From: Trichomonas vaginalis G3 | Taxonomy: Eukaryota; Parabasalia; Trichomonadida; Trichomonadidae | Reading direction: 5' to 3' | Length of the DNA stretch: 64,000 nt | NCBI RefSeq assembly: GCF_026262505.1 | Contig: NC_067205.1 | Coordinates: 23,593,585 to 23,657,584, forward strand | Part shown: positions 1 to 11,260 of the stretch, piece after piece | Layout of the letters: each line of letters starts with the position of its first letter | How positions within the stretch are numbered: position 1 is the stretch's first letter | Position numbers and translations under genes: made by a program | The notes under the pieces: model-generated | Databases searched by the model: none | Seen by the model: the letters and a program-made list of their open reading frames with translations, nothing else | What the model was told of the DNA's origin: nothing

Positions 1-175
1 TGAACGTAAACATTATTTTTGGATCATTTACGCTCATTACGATGAAGTTTTGACACGAAGTGAAGAATTGCACTTCGTCAAAAAGTGAAGGTTCCCGACG
101 GTTTCAAACCGCCATACTTTACATTTTGTACAAAATATTGTGAGTAAATGAACTCATTATTTTTTGCATCATGAC
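1..175 (+). repeat. Anchor block of the higher-order unit
   Basis: This is the only stretch of the unit not made from the 25-bp or 121-bp motifs. It carries two inverted repeats: CGAAGTG at 56-62 with CACTTCG at 71-77, and the 13-base CGGTTTCAAACCG at 99-111. It recurs at the start of every unit except at the compound junctions in units 9 and 12. Its function is unknown. Confidence 0.85.
34..44 (+). promoter_or_regulatory. Initiator-like TCATTACG directly before ATG (array example)
   Basis: TCATTACG followed at once by ATG matches the spacing of trichomonad core promoters, where an initiator of the type TCA-Y-W lies a few bases before the start codon. The same 11 bases recur many times in every unit. 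The frames opened are only a few codons long (ATG AAG AAA TCA TGA is typical). This is a sequence match only and transcription is not shown. Confidence 0.3.
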
Positions 176-245
176 AAAACATATACGAAGAAATCATGAC
201 AAAACATTTACGCTCATTACGATGAAGAAGTCATGAAAATTCATG

Positions 246-284
246 AGGTGAGAAAAGAGGTGAGATCTCACCTCTTCACCTAAA
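246..284 (+). terminator. Hairpin-TAAA module (array example)
   Basis: The perfect 18-base palindrome GAGGTGAGATCTCACCTC (257-274) is nested in an outer pair, AGGTGA (246-251) and TCACCT (276-281), and followed by TAAA (281-284). Such modules occur about six times per unit, some with a GGTTAGATCTAACC core (2187-2200). Equivalent modules stand at the 3' ends of the small genes at 52,521 and 54,129, and trichomonad mRNAs are known to use a TAAA-type 3'-end signal. A 3'-end or terminator role is therefore inferred. Confidence 0.5.
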
Positions 285-2435
285 CATTATTTTGGGTCAT
301 TTACGTTCATTACGAAGAAAATCATGACAAAACCTATACGAAGAAATCATGACAAAACATTTACGATGAAGAAGTCATGACAAAGCATATACGATGAAGT
401 TTCGACAAATCATTTACGTTCATGTTTGACAAAGCATATACGATGAATCATGACAAAACATTTACGATGAAGTCATGACAAAACATATACGAAGAAGTTT
501 CGACAAAACATGTACGATGAAATCATGACAAAACATATACGATGAAGTTTTGACAAAACATATACGAAGAAGTCATGACAAAACATAAACGAAGAAGTCA
601 TGACAAAACATAAACGAAGAAATCATGACAAAACATTTACGAAGAAATCATGACAAAACATTTACGATGAAGTCATGACAAAACATATACGAAGAAGTTT
701 CGACAAAACATGTACGATGAAATCATGACAAAACATATCGATGAAGTTTTGACAAAACATATACGAAGAAGTCATGACAAAAATAAAACGAAGAAATCAT
801 GACAAAACATAAACGAAGAAATCATGACAAAACATTTACGATGAAGAAGTCATGACAAAGCATAAACGAAGAAATCATGACAAATCATTTACGTTCATTA
901 CGATGAAGAAATCATGACAAAACATGTACGTTCATGTTTGACAAAACATTTACGATGAGAAATCATGACAAAACATAAACGAAGAAATCATGACAAATCA
1001 TTTACGTTCATTACGATGAAGAAATCATGACAAAACATGTACGTTCATGTTTGACAAAACATTTACGATGAAGAAATCATGACAAAACATAAACGAAGAA
1101 ATCATGACAAATCATTTACGTTCATTACGATGAAGAAGTCATGACAAAACATCTACGTTCATGTTTGACAAAACATTTACGATGAAGAAATCATGACAAA
1201 ACATAAACGAAGAAATCATGACAAATCATTTACGTTCATTACGATGAAGAAGTCATGACAAAACATCTACGTTCATGTTTGACAAAACATTTACGATGAA
1301 GTTTCGACAAAACATGTACGTTCATGTTTGACAAAACATTTACGATGAAGAAATCATGACAAAACATAAACGAAGAAATCATGACAAATCATTTACGTTC
1401 ATTACGATGAAGAAGTCATGACAAAACATCTACGTTCATGTTTGACAAAACATTTACGATGAAGTTTCGACAAAACATTTACACTCATTACGATGAAGAA
1501 GTCATGACAAATCATTTACGTTCATTACGATGAAGAAGTCTTGACAAAACATTTACGCTCATGTTGACAAAACATTTACACTCATTACGATGAAGAAGTC
1601 TTGACAAAGCATATACGTTCATTACGATGAAGAAGTCATGACAAAGCATATACGATGAAATCATGACAAAACATAAACGAAGAAATCATGACAAAACATT
1701 TCCGATGAAGAAATCATGAAAATTCATGAGGTGAGAAAAGAGGTGAGAAAAGAGGTGAGATCTCACCTCTTCACCTAAACATTATTTTTGGGTCATTTAC
1801 GCTCATTACGAAGAAATCATGACAAAACATGTACGAAGAAATCATGACAAAATATAAACGTTCATTCCGATGAAGAAATCATGAAAATTCAATGAGGTGA
1901 GAAAAGAGGTGAGATCTCACCTCTTCACCTAAAATATATTTTTGTCTGATTTACGCTCATTACGATGAAGAAATCATGACAAAACATTTACGAAGAAGAA
2001 ATCATGACAAAGCATATACGCTCATTACGATGAAGAAATCATGACAAAACATTTACGATGAAGAAGTCTTGACAAAGCATATACGTTCATGTTTGACACA
2101 TTCATTTACACTCATTACGATGAAGAAATCATGACAAAACATATACAATGAAGAAATCATGAGATTAGAAATGAGATTAGAAATGAGGTTAGATCTAACC
2201 ATCTACCCTAAACATTATTTTTAGTCGTTTACGTTCATTACGATGAAGAAGTTTCGACACATTCATTTACGCTCATTACGATAAAATCATCATGACAAAA
2301 CATATACGTTCATTACGATGAAGAAATCATGAAAATTCAATGAGGTGAGAAAAGAGGTGAGATCTAACCATCTACCCTAAACATTATTTTTGGATCATTT
2401 ACACTCATTCCGATGAAGAAGTTTCGACAAAACAT

Positions 2436-2443
2436 TAACGATA
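2436..2443 (+). promoter_or_regulatory. TAACGATA, match to a trichomonad MYB site
   Basis: TAACGATA occurs once in most units, inside ACATTAACGATAAAATCATC, and twice in units with a duplicated hairpin segment. As I recall, the MYB recognition elements of the Trichomonas vaginalis ap65-1 promoter have this overlapping TAACGA/TATCGT form. In repeat DNA an eight-base match can easily be chance. Confidence 0.2.
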
Positions 2444-2482
2444 AAATCATCATGACAAAACATTAACGTTCATTACGATGAA

Positions 2483-2650
2483 GTGTTCTGATGAAGTCAT
2501 AACTGCCTTCCTCCTGTGTTGTTGTCTAAATGTCATGTTGTCTCATTTTTTCAGAGAAGTTAAATGACCTGGTAGCACATGGTAACATGGTAGCACCTTC
2601 AGTTCTTCAAAAATAATTAATTATTGAATGACCTAAAAACCATTAATGAA
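2483..2650 (+). repeat. Single internal copy related to the 121-bp repeat
   Basis: It shares CATAACTGCCTTCCTCCTGT and CTTCAGTTCTTCAAAAATAA with the terminal 121-bp block. It has GGTAGCACATGGTAACATGG in place of the GTGACACATGGTGACGTAG part, and it ends in ATTAATTATTGAATGACC. The copy is present in every complete unit except unit 4. Confidence 0.85.
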
Positions 2651-3007
2651 AACATTATTTTTGGATCATTTACACTCATTACGATGAAGAAGTTTCGACA
2701 AAACATTAACGTTCATTACGATGAAGAAGTTTTGACAAAACATATACGTTCATTACGATGAAGAAATCATGAAAATTCAATGAGGTGAGAAAAGAGGTGA
2801 GATCTCACCTCTTCACCTAAACATTATTTTTGGGTCATTTACGCTCATTACGATGAAGAAATCATGACAAAACATTTACGAAGAAGTTTTGACAAAACAT
2901 ATACGAAGAAGTTTTGACAAAACATATACGTTCATTACGATGAAGAAATCATGACAAAACATTTACGAAGAAGTTTTGACAAAACATATACGTTCATTAC
3001 GATGAAG

Positions 3008-3597
3008 TTTATTTCCTGCTGTGTTGTCAAAATGTCATGTTGTCACACTTTTTCAGAGAAGTTAAATGACCGAGTGACACATGGTGACGTAGTGACACCT
3101 TCAGTTCTTCAAAAATAAGTCATAACTGCCTTCCTCCTGTGTTGTTGTCTAAATGTCATGTTGTCTCATTTTTTCAGAGAAGTTAAATGACCGAGTGACA
3201 CATGGTGACGTAGTGACACCTTCAGTTCTTCAAAAATAAGTCATAACTGCCTTCCTCCTGTGTTGTTGTCTAAATGTCATGTTGTCTCATTTTTTCAGAG
3301 AAGTTAAATGACCGAGTGACACATGGTGACGTAGTGACACCTTCAGTTCTTCAAAAATAAGTCATAACTGCCTTCCTCCTGTGTTGTTGTCAAAATGTCA
3401 TGAGTTAAATTACCTGGTGACCGAGTGGCACCTTCAGTTCTTCAAAAATAAGTCATAACTGCCTTCCTCCTGTGTTGTTGTCTAAATGTCATGTTGTCTC
3501 ATTTTTTCAGAGAAGTTAAATAACCTGGTGACACATGGTGACGTAGTGACACCTTCAGTTCTTCAAAAATAATTAATTATTGAATAACCTGAAACCA
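3008..3597 (+). repeat. 121-bp tandem repeat block (unit 1 example)
   Basis: Copies begin AAGTCATAACTGCC at 3117, 3238 and 3359 (121-bp spacing). A shortened 91-bp version (3359-3449) has a TCATGAGTTAAATTACC centre, and a final copy runs into ATTAATTATTGAATAACC. A first partial copy starts GTTTATTTCCTGCTGTG. The block holds three to five copies in each unit. Confidence 0.9.
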
Positions 3598-3796
3598 TGA
3601 ACGTAAACATTATTTTTGGATCATTTACGCTCATTACGATGAAGTTTTGACACGAAGTGAAGAATTGCACTTCGTCAAAAAAGTGAAGGTTCCCGACGGT
3701 TTCAAACCGCCATACTTTACATTTTGTACAAAAATATTGTGAGTAAATGAACTCATTATTTTTTGCATCATGACAAAACATATACGAAGAAATCAT
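3563..3796 (-). other. Recurrent 77-codon open frame across the anchor, probably not a gene
   Basis: An ATG-started frame of 77 codons reads across the anchor on the minus strand. It is unchanged at 11,226-11,459, 22,666-22,899, 30,352-30,585, 36,618-36,851 and 44,532-44,765. A near-full version lies at 26,452-26,670 and an N-terminally longer one at 51,857-52,174. It contains a single CxxC (CTKC near residue 23) and no recognisable domain. Other units lose the frame through one-base length differences. Its conservation is no stronger than that of the surrounding non-coding repeat, so selection for a protein is not shown. Confidence 0.2.
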
Positions 3797-6700
3797 GACA
3801 AAACATTTACGCTCATTACGATGAAGAAGTCATGAAAATTCATGAGGTGAGAAAAGAGGTGAGATCTCACCTCTTCACCTAAACATTATTTTTGGGTCAT
3901 TTACGTTCATTACGAAGAAATCATGACAAAACCTATACGAAGAAATCATGACAAAACATTTACGATGAAGAAGTCATGACAAAGCATATACGATGAAGTT
4001 TCGACAAATCATTTACGTTCATGTTTGACAAAGCATATACGATGAAATCATGACAAAACATTTACGATGAAGTCATGACAAAACATATACGAAGAAGTTT
4101 CGACAAAACATGTACGATGAAATCATGACAAAACATATACGATGAAGTTTTGACAAAACATATACGAAGAAGTCATGACAAAACATAAACGAAGAAGTCA
4201 TGACAAAACATAAACGAAGAAATCATGACAAAACATTTACGAAGAAATCATGACAAAACATTTACGATGAAGTCATGACAAAACATATACGAAGAAGTTT
4301 CGACAAAACATGTACGATGAAATCATGACAAAACATATACGATGAAGTTTTGACAAAACATATACGAAGAAGTCATGACAAAACATAAACGAAGAAATCA
4401 TGACAAAACATAAACGAAGAAATCATGACAAAACATTTACGATGAAGAAGTCATGAACAAGCATAAACGAAGAAATCATGACAAATCATTTACGTTCATT
4501 ACGATGAAGAAATCATGACAAAACATGTACGTTCATGTTTGACAAAACATTTACGATGAAGAAATCATGACAAAACATAAACGAAGAAATCATGACAAAT
4601 CATTTACGTTCATTACGATGAAGAAATCATGACAAAACATGTACGTTCATGTTTGACAAAACATTTACGATGAAGAAATCATGACAAAACATAAACGAAG
4701 AAATCATGACAAATCATTTACGTTCATTACGATGAAGAAGTCATGACAAAACATCTACGTTCATGTTTGACAAAACATTTACGATGAAGAAATCATGACA
4801 AAACATAAACGAGAGAAATCATGACAAATCATTTACGTTCATTACGATGAAGAAGTCATGACAAAACATCTACGTTCATGTTTGACAAAACATTTACGAT
4901 GAAGTTTCGACAAAACATGTACGTTCATGTTTGACAAAACATTTACGATGAAGAAATCATGACAAAACATAAACGAAGAAATCATGACAAATCATTTACG
5001 TTCATTACGATGAAGAAGTCATGACAAACATCTACGTTCATGTTTGACAAAACATTTACGATGAAGTTTCGACAAAACATTTACACTCATTACGATGAAG
5101 AAGTCATGACAAATCATTTACGTTCATTACGATGAAGAAGTCTTGACAAAACATTTACGCTCATGTTTGACAAAACATTTACACTCATTACGATGAAGAA
5201 GTCTTGACAAAGCATATACGTTCATTACGATGAAGAAGTCATGACAAAGCATATACGATGAAATCATGACAAAACATAAACGAAGAAATCATGACAAAAC
5301 ATTTCCGATGAAGAAATCATGAAAATTCATGAGGTGAGAAAAGAGGTGAGAAAAGAGGTGAGATCTCACCTCTTCACCTAAACATTATTTTTGGGTCATT
5401 TACGCTCATTACGAAGAAATCATGACAAAACATGTACGAAGAAATCATGACAAAATATAAACGTTCATTCCGATGAAGAAATCATGAAAATTCAATGAGG
5501 TGAGAAAAGAGGTGAGATCTCACCTCTTCACCTAAAATATATTTTTGTCTGATTTACGCTCATTACGATGAAGAAATCATGACAAAACATTTACGAAGAA
5601 GAAATCATGACAAAGCATATACGCTCATTACGATGAAGAAATCATGACAAAACATTTACGATGAAGAAGTCTTGACAAAGCATATACGTTCATGTTTGAC
5701 ACATTCATTTACACTCATTACGATGAAGAAATCATGACAAAACATATACAATGAAGAAATCATGAGATTAGAAATGAGATTAGAAATGAGGTTAGATCTA
5801 ACCATCTACCCTAAACATTATTTTTAGTCGTTTACGTTCATTACGATGAAGAAGTTTCGACACATTCATTTACGCTCATTACGATAAAATCATCATGACA
5901 AAACATATACGTTCATTACGATGAAGAAATCATGAAAATTCAATGAGGTGAGAAAAGAGGTGAGATCTAACCATCTACCCTAAACATTATTTTTGGATCA
6001 TTTACACTCATTCCGATGAAGAAGTTTCGACAAAACATTAACGATAAAATCATCATGACAAAACATTAACGTTCATTACGATGAAGTGTTCTGATGAAGT
6101 CATAACTGCCTTCCTCCTGTGTTGTTGTCTAAATGTCATGTTGTCTCATTTTTTCAGAGAAGTTAAATGACCTGGTAGCACATGGTAACATGGTAGCACC
6201 TTCAGTTCTTCAAAAATAATTAATTATTGAATGACCTAAAAACCATTAATGAAAACATTATTTTTGGATCATTTACACTCATTACGATGAAGAAGTTTCG
6301 ACAAAACATTAACGTTCATTACGATGAAGAAGTTTTGACAAAACATATACGTTCATTACGATGAAGAAATCATGAAAATTCAATGAGGTGAGAAAAGAGG
6401 TGAGATCTCACCTCTTCACCTAAACATTATTTTTGGGTCATTTACGCTCATTACGATGAAGAAATCATGACAAAACATTTACGAAGAAGTTTTGACAAAA
6501 CATATACGAAGAAGTTTTGACAAAACATATACGTTCATTACGATGAAGAAATCATGACAAAACATTTACGAAGAATTTTGACAAAACATATACGTTCATT
6601 ACGATGAAGTTTATTTCCTGCTGTGTTGTCAAAATGTCATGTTGTCACACTTTTTCAGAGAAGTTAAATGACCGAGTGACACATGGTGACGTAGTGACAC

Positions 6701-7077
6701 CTTCAGTTCTTCAAAAATAAGTCATAACTGCCTTCCTCCTGTTTGTTGTCTAAATGTCATGTTGTCTCATTTTTTCAGAGAAGTTAAATGACCGAGTGAC
6801 ACATGGTGACGTAGTGACACCTTCAGTTCTTCAAAAATAAGTCATAACTGCCTTCCTCCTGTGTTGTTGTCAAAATGTCATGAGTTAAATTACCTGGTGA
6901 CCGAGTGGCACCTTCAGTTCTTCAAAAATAAGTCATAACTGCCTTCCTCCTGTGTTGTTGTCTAAATGTCATGTTGTCTCATTTTTTCAGAGAAGTTAAA
7001 TAACCTGGTGACACATGGTGACGTAGTGACACCTTCAGTTCTTCAAAAATAATTAATTATTGAATAACCTGAAACCA
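3598..7077 (+). repeat. Higher-order unit 2
   Basis: Same layout as unit 1 and almost identical in sequence. The terminal 121-bp block has four copies instead of five, which explains most of the 117-bp length difference. Confidence 0.9.
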
Positions 7078-10000
7078 TGAACGTAAACATTATTTTTGGA
7101 TCATTTACGCTCATTACGATGAAGTTTTGACACGAAGTGAAGAATTGCACTTCGTCAAAAAAGTGAAGGTTCCCGACGGTTTCAAACCGCCATACTTTAC
7201 ATTTTGTACAAAATATTGTGAGTAAATGAACTCATTATTTTTTGCATCATGACAAAACATATACGAAGAAATCATGACAAAACATTTACGCTCATTACGA
7301 TGAAGAAGTCATGAAAATTCATGAGGTGAGAAAAGAGGTGAGATCTCACCTCTTCACCTAAACATTATTTTTGGGTCATTTACGTTCATTACGAAGAAAT
7401 CATGACAAAACCTATACGAAGAAATCATGACAAAACATTTACGATGAAGAAGTCATGACAAAGCATATACGATGAAGTTTCGACAAATCATTTACGTTCA
7501 TGTTTGACAAAGCATATACGATGAAATCATGACAAAACATTTACGATGAAGTCATGACAAAACATATACGAAGAAGTTTCGACAAAACATGTACGATGAA
7601 ATCATGACAAAACATATACGATGAAGTTTTGACAAAACATATACGAAGAAGTCATGACAAAACATAAACGAAGAAGTCATGACAAAACATAAACGAAAGA
7701 AATCAATGAACAAAACATAAACGAAGAAATCATGACAAAACATTTACGATGAAGTCATGACAAAACATATACGAAGAAGTTTCGACAAAACATGTACGAT
7801 GAAATCATGACAAAACATATACGATGAAGTTTTTGACAAACATATACGAAAGAAGTCATGACAAAACATAAACGAAGAAGTCATGACAAAACATAAACGA
7901 AGAAATCATGACAAAACATTTACGATGAAGAAGTCATGACAAAGCATAAACGAAGAAATCATGACAAATCATTTACGTTCATTACGATGAAGAAATCATG
8001 ACAAAACATGTACGTTCATGTTTGACAAAACATTTACGATGAAGAAATCATGACAAAACATAAACGAAGAAATCATGACAAATCATTTACGTTCATTACG
8101 ATGAAGAAATCATGACAAAACATGTACGTTCATGTTTGACAAAACATTTACGATGAAGAAATCATGACAAAGCATAAACGAAGAAATCATGACAAATCAT
8201 TTACGTTCATTACGATGAAGAAGTCATGACAAAACATCTACGTTCATGTTTGACAAAACATTTACGATGAAGAAATCATGACAAAACATAAACGAAGAAA
8301 TCATGACAAATCATTTACGTTCATTACGATGAAGAAGTCATGACAAAACATGTACGTTCATGTTTGACAAAACATTTACGATGAAGAAGTCATGACAAAA
8401 CATGTACGTTCATGTTTGACAAAACATTTACGATGAAGAAATCATGACAAAACATAAACGAAGAAATCATGACAAATCATTTACGTTCATTACGATGAAG
8501 AAATCATGACAAAACATGTACGTTCATGTTTGACAAAACATTTACGATGAAGAAATCATGACAAAACATAAACGAAGAAATCATGACAAATCATTTACGT
8601 TCATTACGATGAAGAAGTCATGACAAAACATGTACGTTCATGTTTGACAAAACATTTACGATGAAGAAATCATGACAAAATATAAACGAAGAAATCATGA
8701 CAAATCATTTACGTTCATTACGATGAAGAAGTCATGACAAAACATGTACGTTCATGTTTGACAAAACATTTACGATGAAAAGTCATGACAAAACATGTAC
8801 GTTCATGTTTGACAAAACATTTACGATGAAGAAATCATGACAAAACATAAACGAAGAAATCATGGACAAATCATTTACGTTCATTACGATGAAGAAGTCA
8901 TGACAAAACATCTACGTTCATGTTTGACAAAACATTTACGATGAAGTTTCGACAAAACATTTACACTCATTACGATGAAGAAGTCATGACAAATCATTTA
9001 CGTTCATTACGATGAAGAAGTCTGACAAAACATTTACGCTCATGTTTGACAAAACATTTACACTCATTACGATGAAGAAGTCTTGACAAAGCATATACGT
9101 TCATTACGATGAAGAAGTCATGACAAAACATATACGCTCATGTTTGACAAAACATATACTCATGTTTGACAAAACATATACGCTCATTACGATGAAGAAA
9201 TCATGACAAAACATTTACGAGAAGTAGTGACAAAACATATACGATGAAGAAGTCTTGACAAAACATTTACGCTCATTTTGACAAAGCATATACGTTCATT
9301 ACGATGAAGAAGTCATGACAAAGCATATACGATGAAATCATGACAAAACATAAACGAAGAAATCATGACAAAACATTTCCGATGAAGAAATCATGAAAAT
9401 TCATGAGGTGAGAAAAGAGGTGAGAAAAGAGGTGAGAAAAGAGGTGAGATCTCACCTCTTCACCTAAACATTATTTTTGGGTCATTTACGCTCATTACGA
9501 AGAATCATGACAAAATATAAACGTTCATTCCGATGAAGAAATCATGAAAATTCAATGAGGTGAGAAAAGAGGTGAGATCTCACCTCTTCACCTAAAATAT
9601 ATTTTTGTCTGATTTACGCTCATTACGATGAAGAAATCATGACAAAACATTTACGAAGAAGAAATCATGACAAAGCATATACGCTCATTACGATGAAGAA
9701 ATCATGACAAAACATTTACGATGAAGAAGTCTTGACAAAGCATATACGTTCATGTTTGACACATTCATTTACACTCATTACGATGAAGAAATCATGACAA
9801 AACATATACAATGAAGAAATCATGAGATTAGAAATGAGATTAGAAATGAGGTTAGATCTAACCATCTACCCTAAACATTATTTTTAGTCGTTTACGTTCA
9901 TTACGATGAAGAAGTTTCGACACATTCATATTTACGCTCATTACGATAAAATCATCATGACAAAACATATACGTTCATTACGATGAAGAAATCATGAAAA

Positions 10001-11260
10001 TTCAATGAGGTGAGAAAAGAGGTGAGATCTAACCATCTACCCTAAACATTATTTTTGGATCATTTACACTCATTCCGATGAAGAAGTTTCGACAAAACAT
10101 TAACGATAAAATCATCATGACAAAACATTAACGTTCATTACGATGAAGTGTTCTGATGAAGTCATAACTGCCTTCCTCCTGTGTTGTTGTCTAAATGTCA
10201 TGTTGTCTCATTTTTTCAGAGAAGTTAAATGACCTGGTAGCACATGGTAACATGGTAGCACCTTCAGTTCTTCAAAAATAATTAATTATTGAATGACCTA
10301 AAAACCATTAATGAAAACATTATTTTTGGATCATTTACACTCATTACGATGAAGAAGTTTCGACAAAACATTAACGTTCATTACGATGAAGAAGTTTTGA
10401 CAAAACATATACGTTCATTACGATGAAGAAATCATGAAAATTCAATGAGGTGAGAAAAGAGGTGAGATCTCACCTCTTCACCTAAACATTATTTTTGGGT
10501 CATTTACGCTCATTACGATGAAGAAATCATGACAAAACATTTACGAAGAAGTTTTGACAAAACATATACGAAGAAGTTTTGACAAAACATATACGTTCAT
10601 TACGATGAAGAAATCATGACAAAAATTTACGAAGAAGTTTTGACAAAAACATATACGTTCATTACGATGAAGTTTATTTCGCTGTGTTGTCAAAATGTCA
10701 TGTTGTCACACTTTTTCAGAGAAGTTAAATGACCGAGTGACACATGGTGACGTAGTGACACCTTCAGTTCTTCAAAAATAAGTCATAACTGCCTTCCTCC
10801 TGTGTTGTTGTCTAAATGTCATGTTGTCTCATTTTTTCAGAGAAGTTAAATAACCTGGTGACACATGGTGACGTAGTGACACCTTCAGTTCTTCAAAAAT
10901 AAGTCATAACTGCCTTCCTCCTGTGTTGTTGTCTAAATGTCATGTTGTCACACTTTTTCAGAGAAGTTAAATGACCGAGTGACACATGGTGACGTAGTGA
11001 CACCTTCAGTTCTTCAAAAATAAGTCATAACTGCCTTCCTCCTGTGTTGTTGTCAAAATGTCATGAGTTAAATTACCTGGTGACCGAGTGGCACCTTCAG
11101 TTCTTCAAAAATAAGTCATAACTGCCTTCCTCCTGTGTTGTTGTCTAAATGTTATGTTGTCTCATTTTTTCAGAGAAGTTAAATAACCTGGTGACACATG
11201 GTGACGTAGTGACACCTTCAGTTCTTCAAAAATAATTAATTATTGAATAACCTGAAACCA
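7078..11260 (+). repeat. Higher-order unit 3
   Basis: About 600 bp longer than unit 1. The gain is extra roughly 114-bp subrepeats around 8340-8860 and an added TTTGACAAAACATATACGCT stretch near 9120-9290. One member of the five-copy 121-bp block carries the AACCTGGTGAC variant. Confidence 0.9.

Larger units (their letters stand above)
176..2482 (+). repeat. 25-bp / 114-bp minisatellite block (unit 1 example)
   Basis: Motifs of the form TCATGACAAAACATNNACGA, with GAAG or GATGAAG between them, recur every 25 bp or so. From about 900 to 1500 they form repeats of about 114 bp, in which a TCATTACGATGAAG piece and a TTCATGTTTGAC piece alternate. The minus-strand frames rich in MFCHDFF seen here are by-products of the motif. 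Confidence 0.9.
1..3597 (+). repeat. Higher-order unit 1 (reference unit)
   Basis: This is the reference layout. The anchor is at 1-175, followed by 25/114-bp minisatellite to about 2482 and a single diverged 121-bp-type copy at 2483-2650. More minisatellite runs to 3007, and the 121-bp block of five copies fills 3008-3597. Hairpin palindromes lie at 257-274, 1752-1769, 1906-1923, 2187-2200, 2356-2369 and 2794-2811. Confidence 0.9.

Noticed and set aside
176-2482. CRISPR-like appearance of regular ~25-bp repeats
   Set aside because: There are no unique spacers; the intervening bases are themselves repeats, and the organism is eukaryotic.
7552-7743. Minus-strand frames rich in MFCHDFFVYVLS (also 42,349 and 45,571)
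   Set aside because: They are translations of the 25-bp motif, kept open by its length in some places and lost in others. There is no domain and no coding signature.
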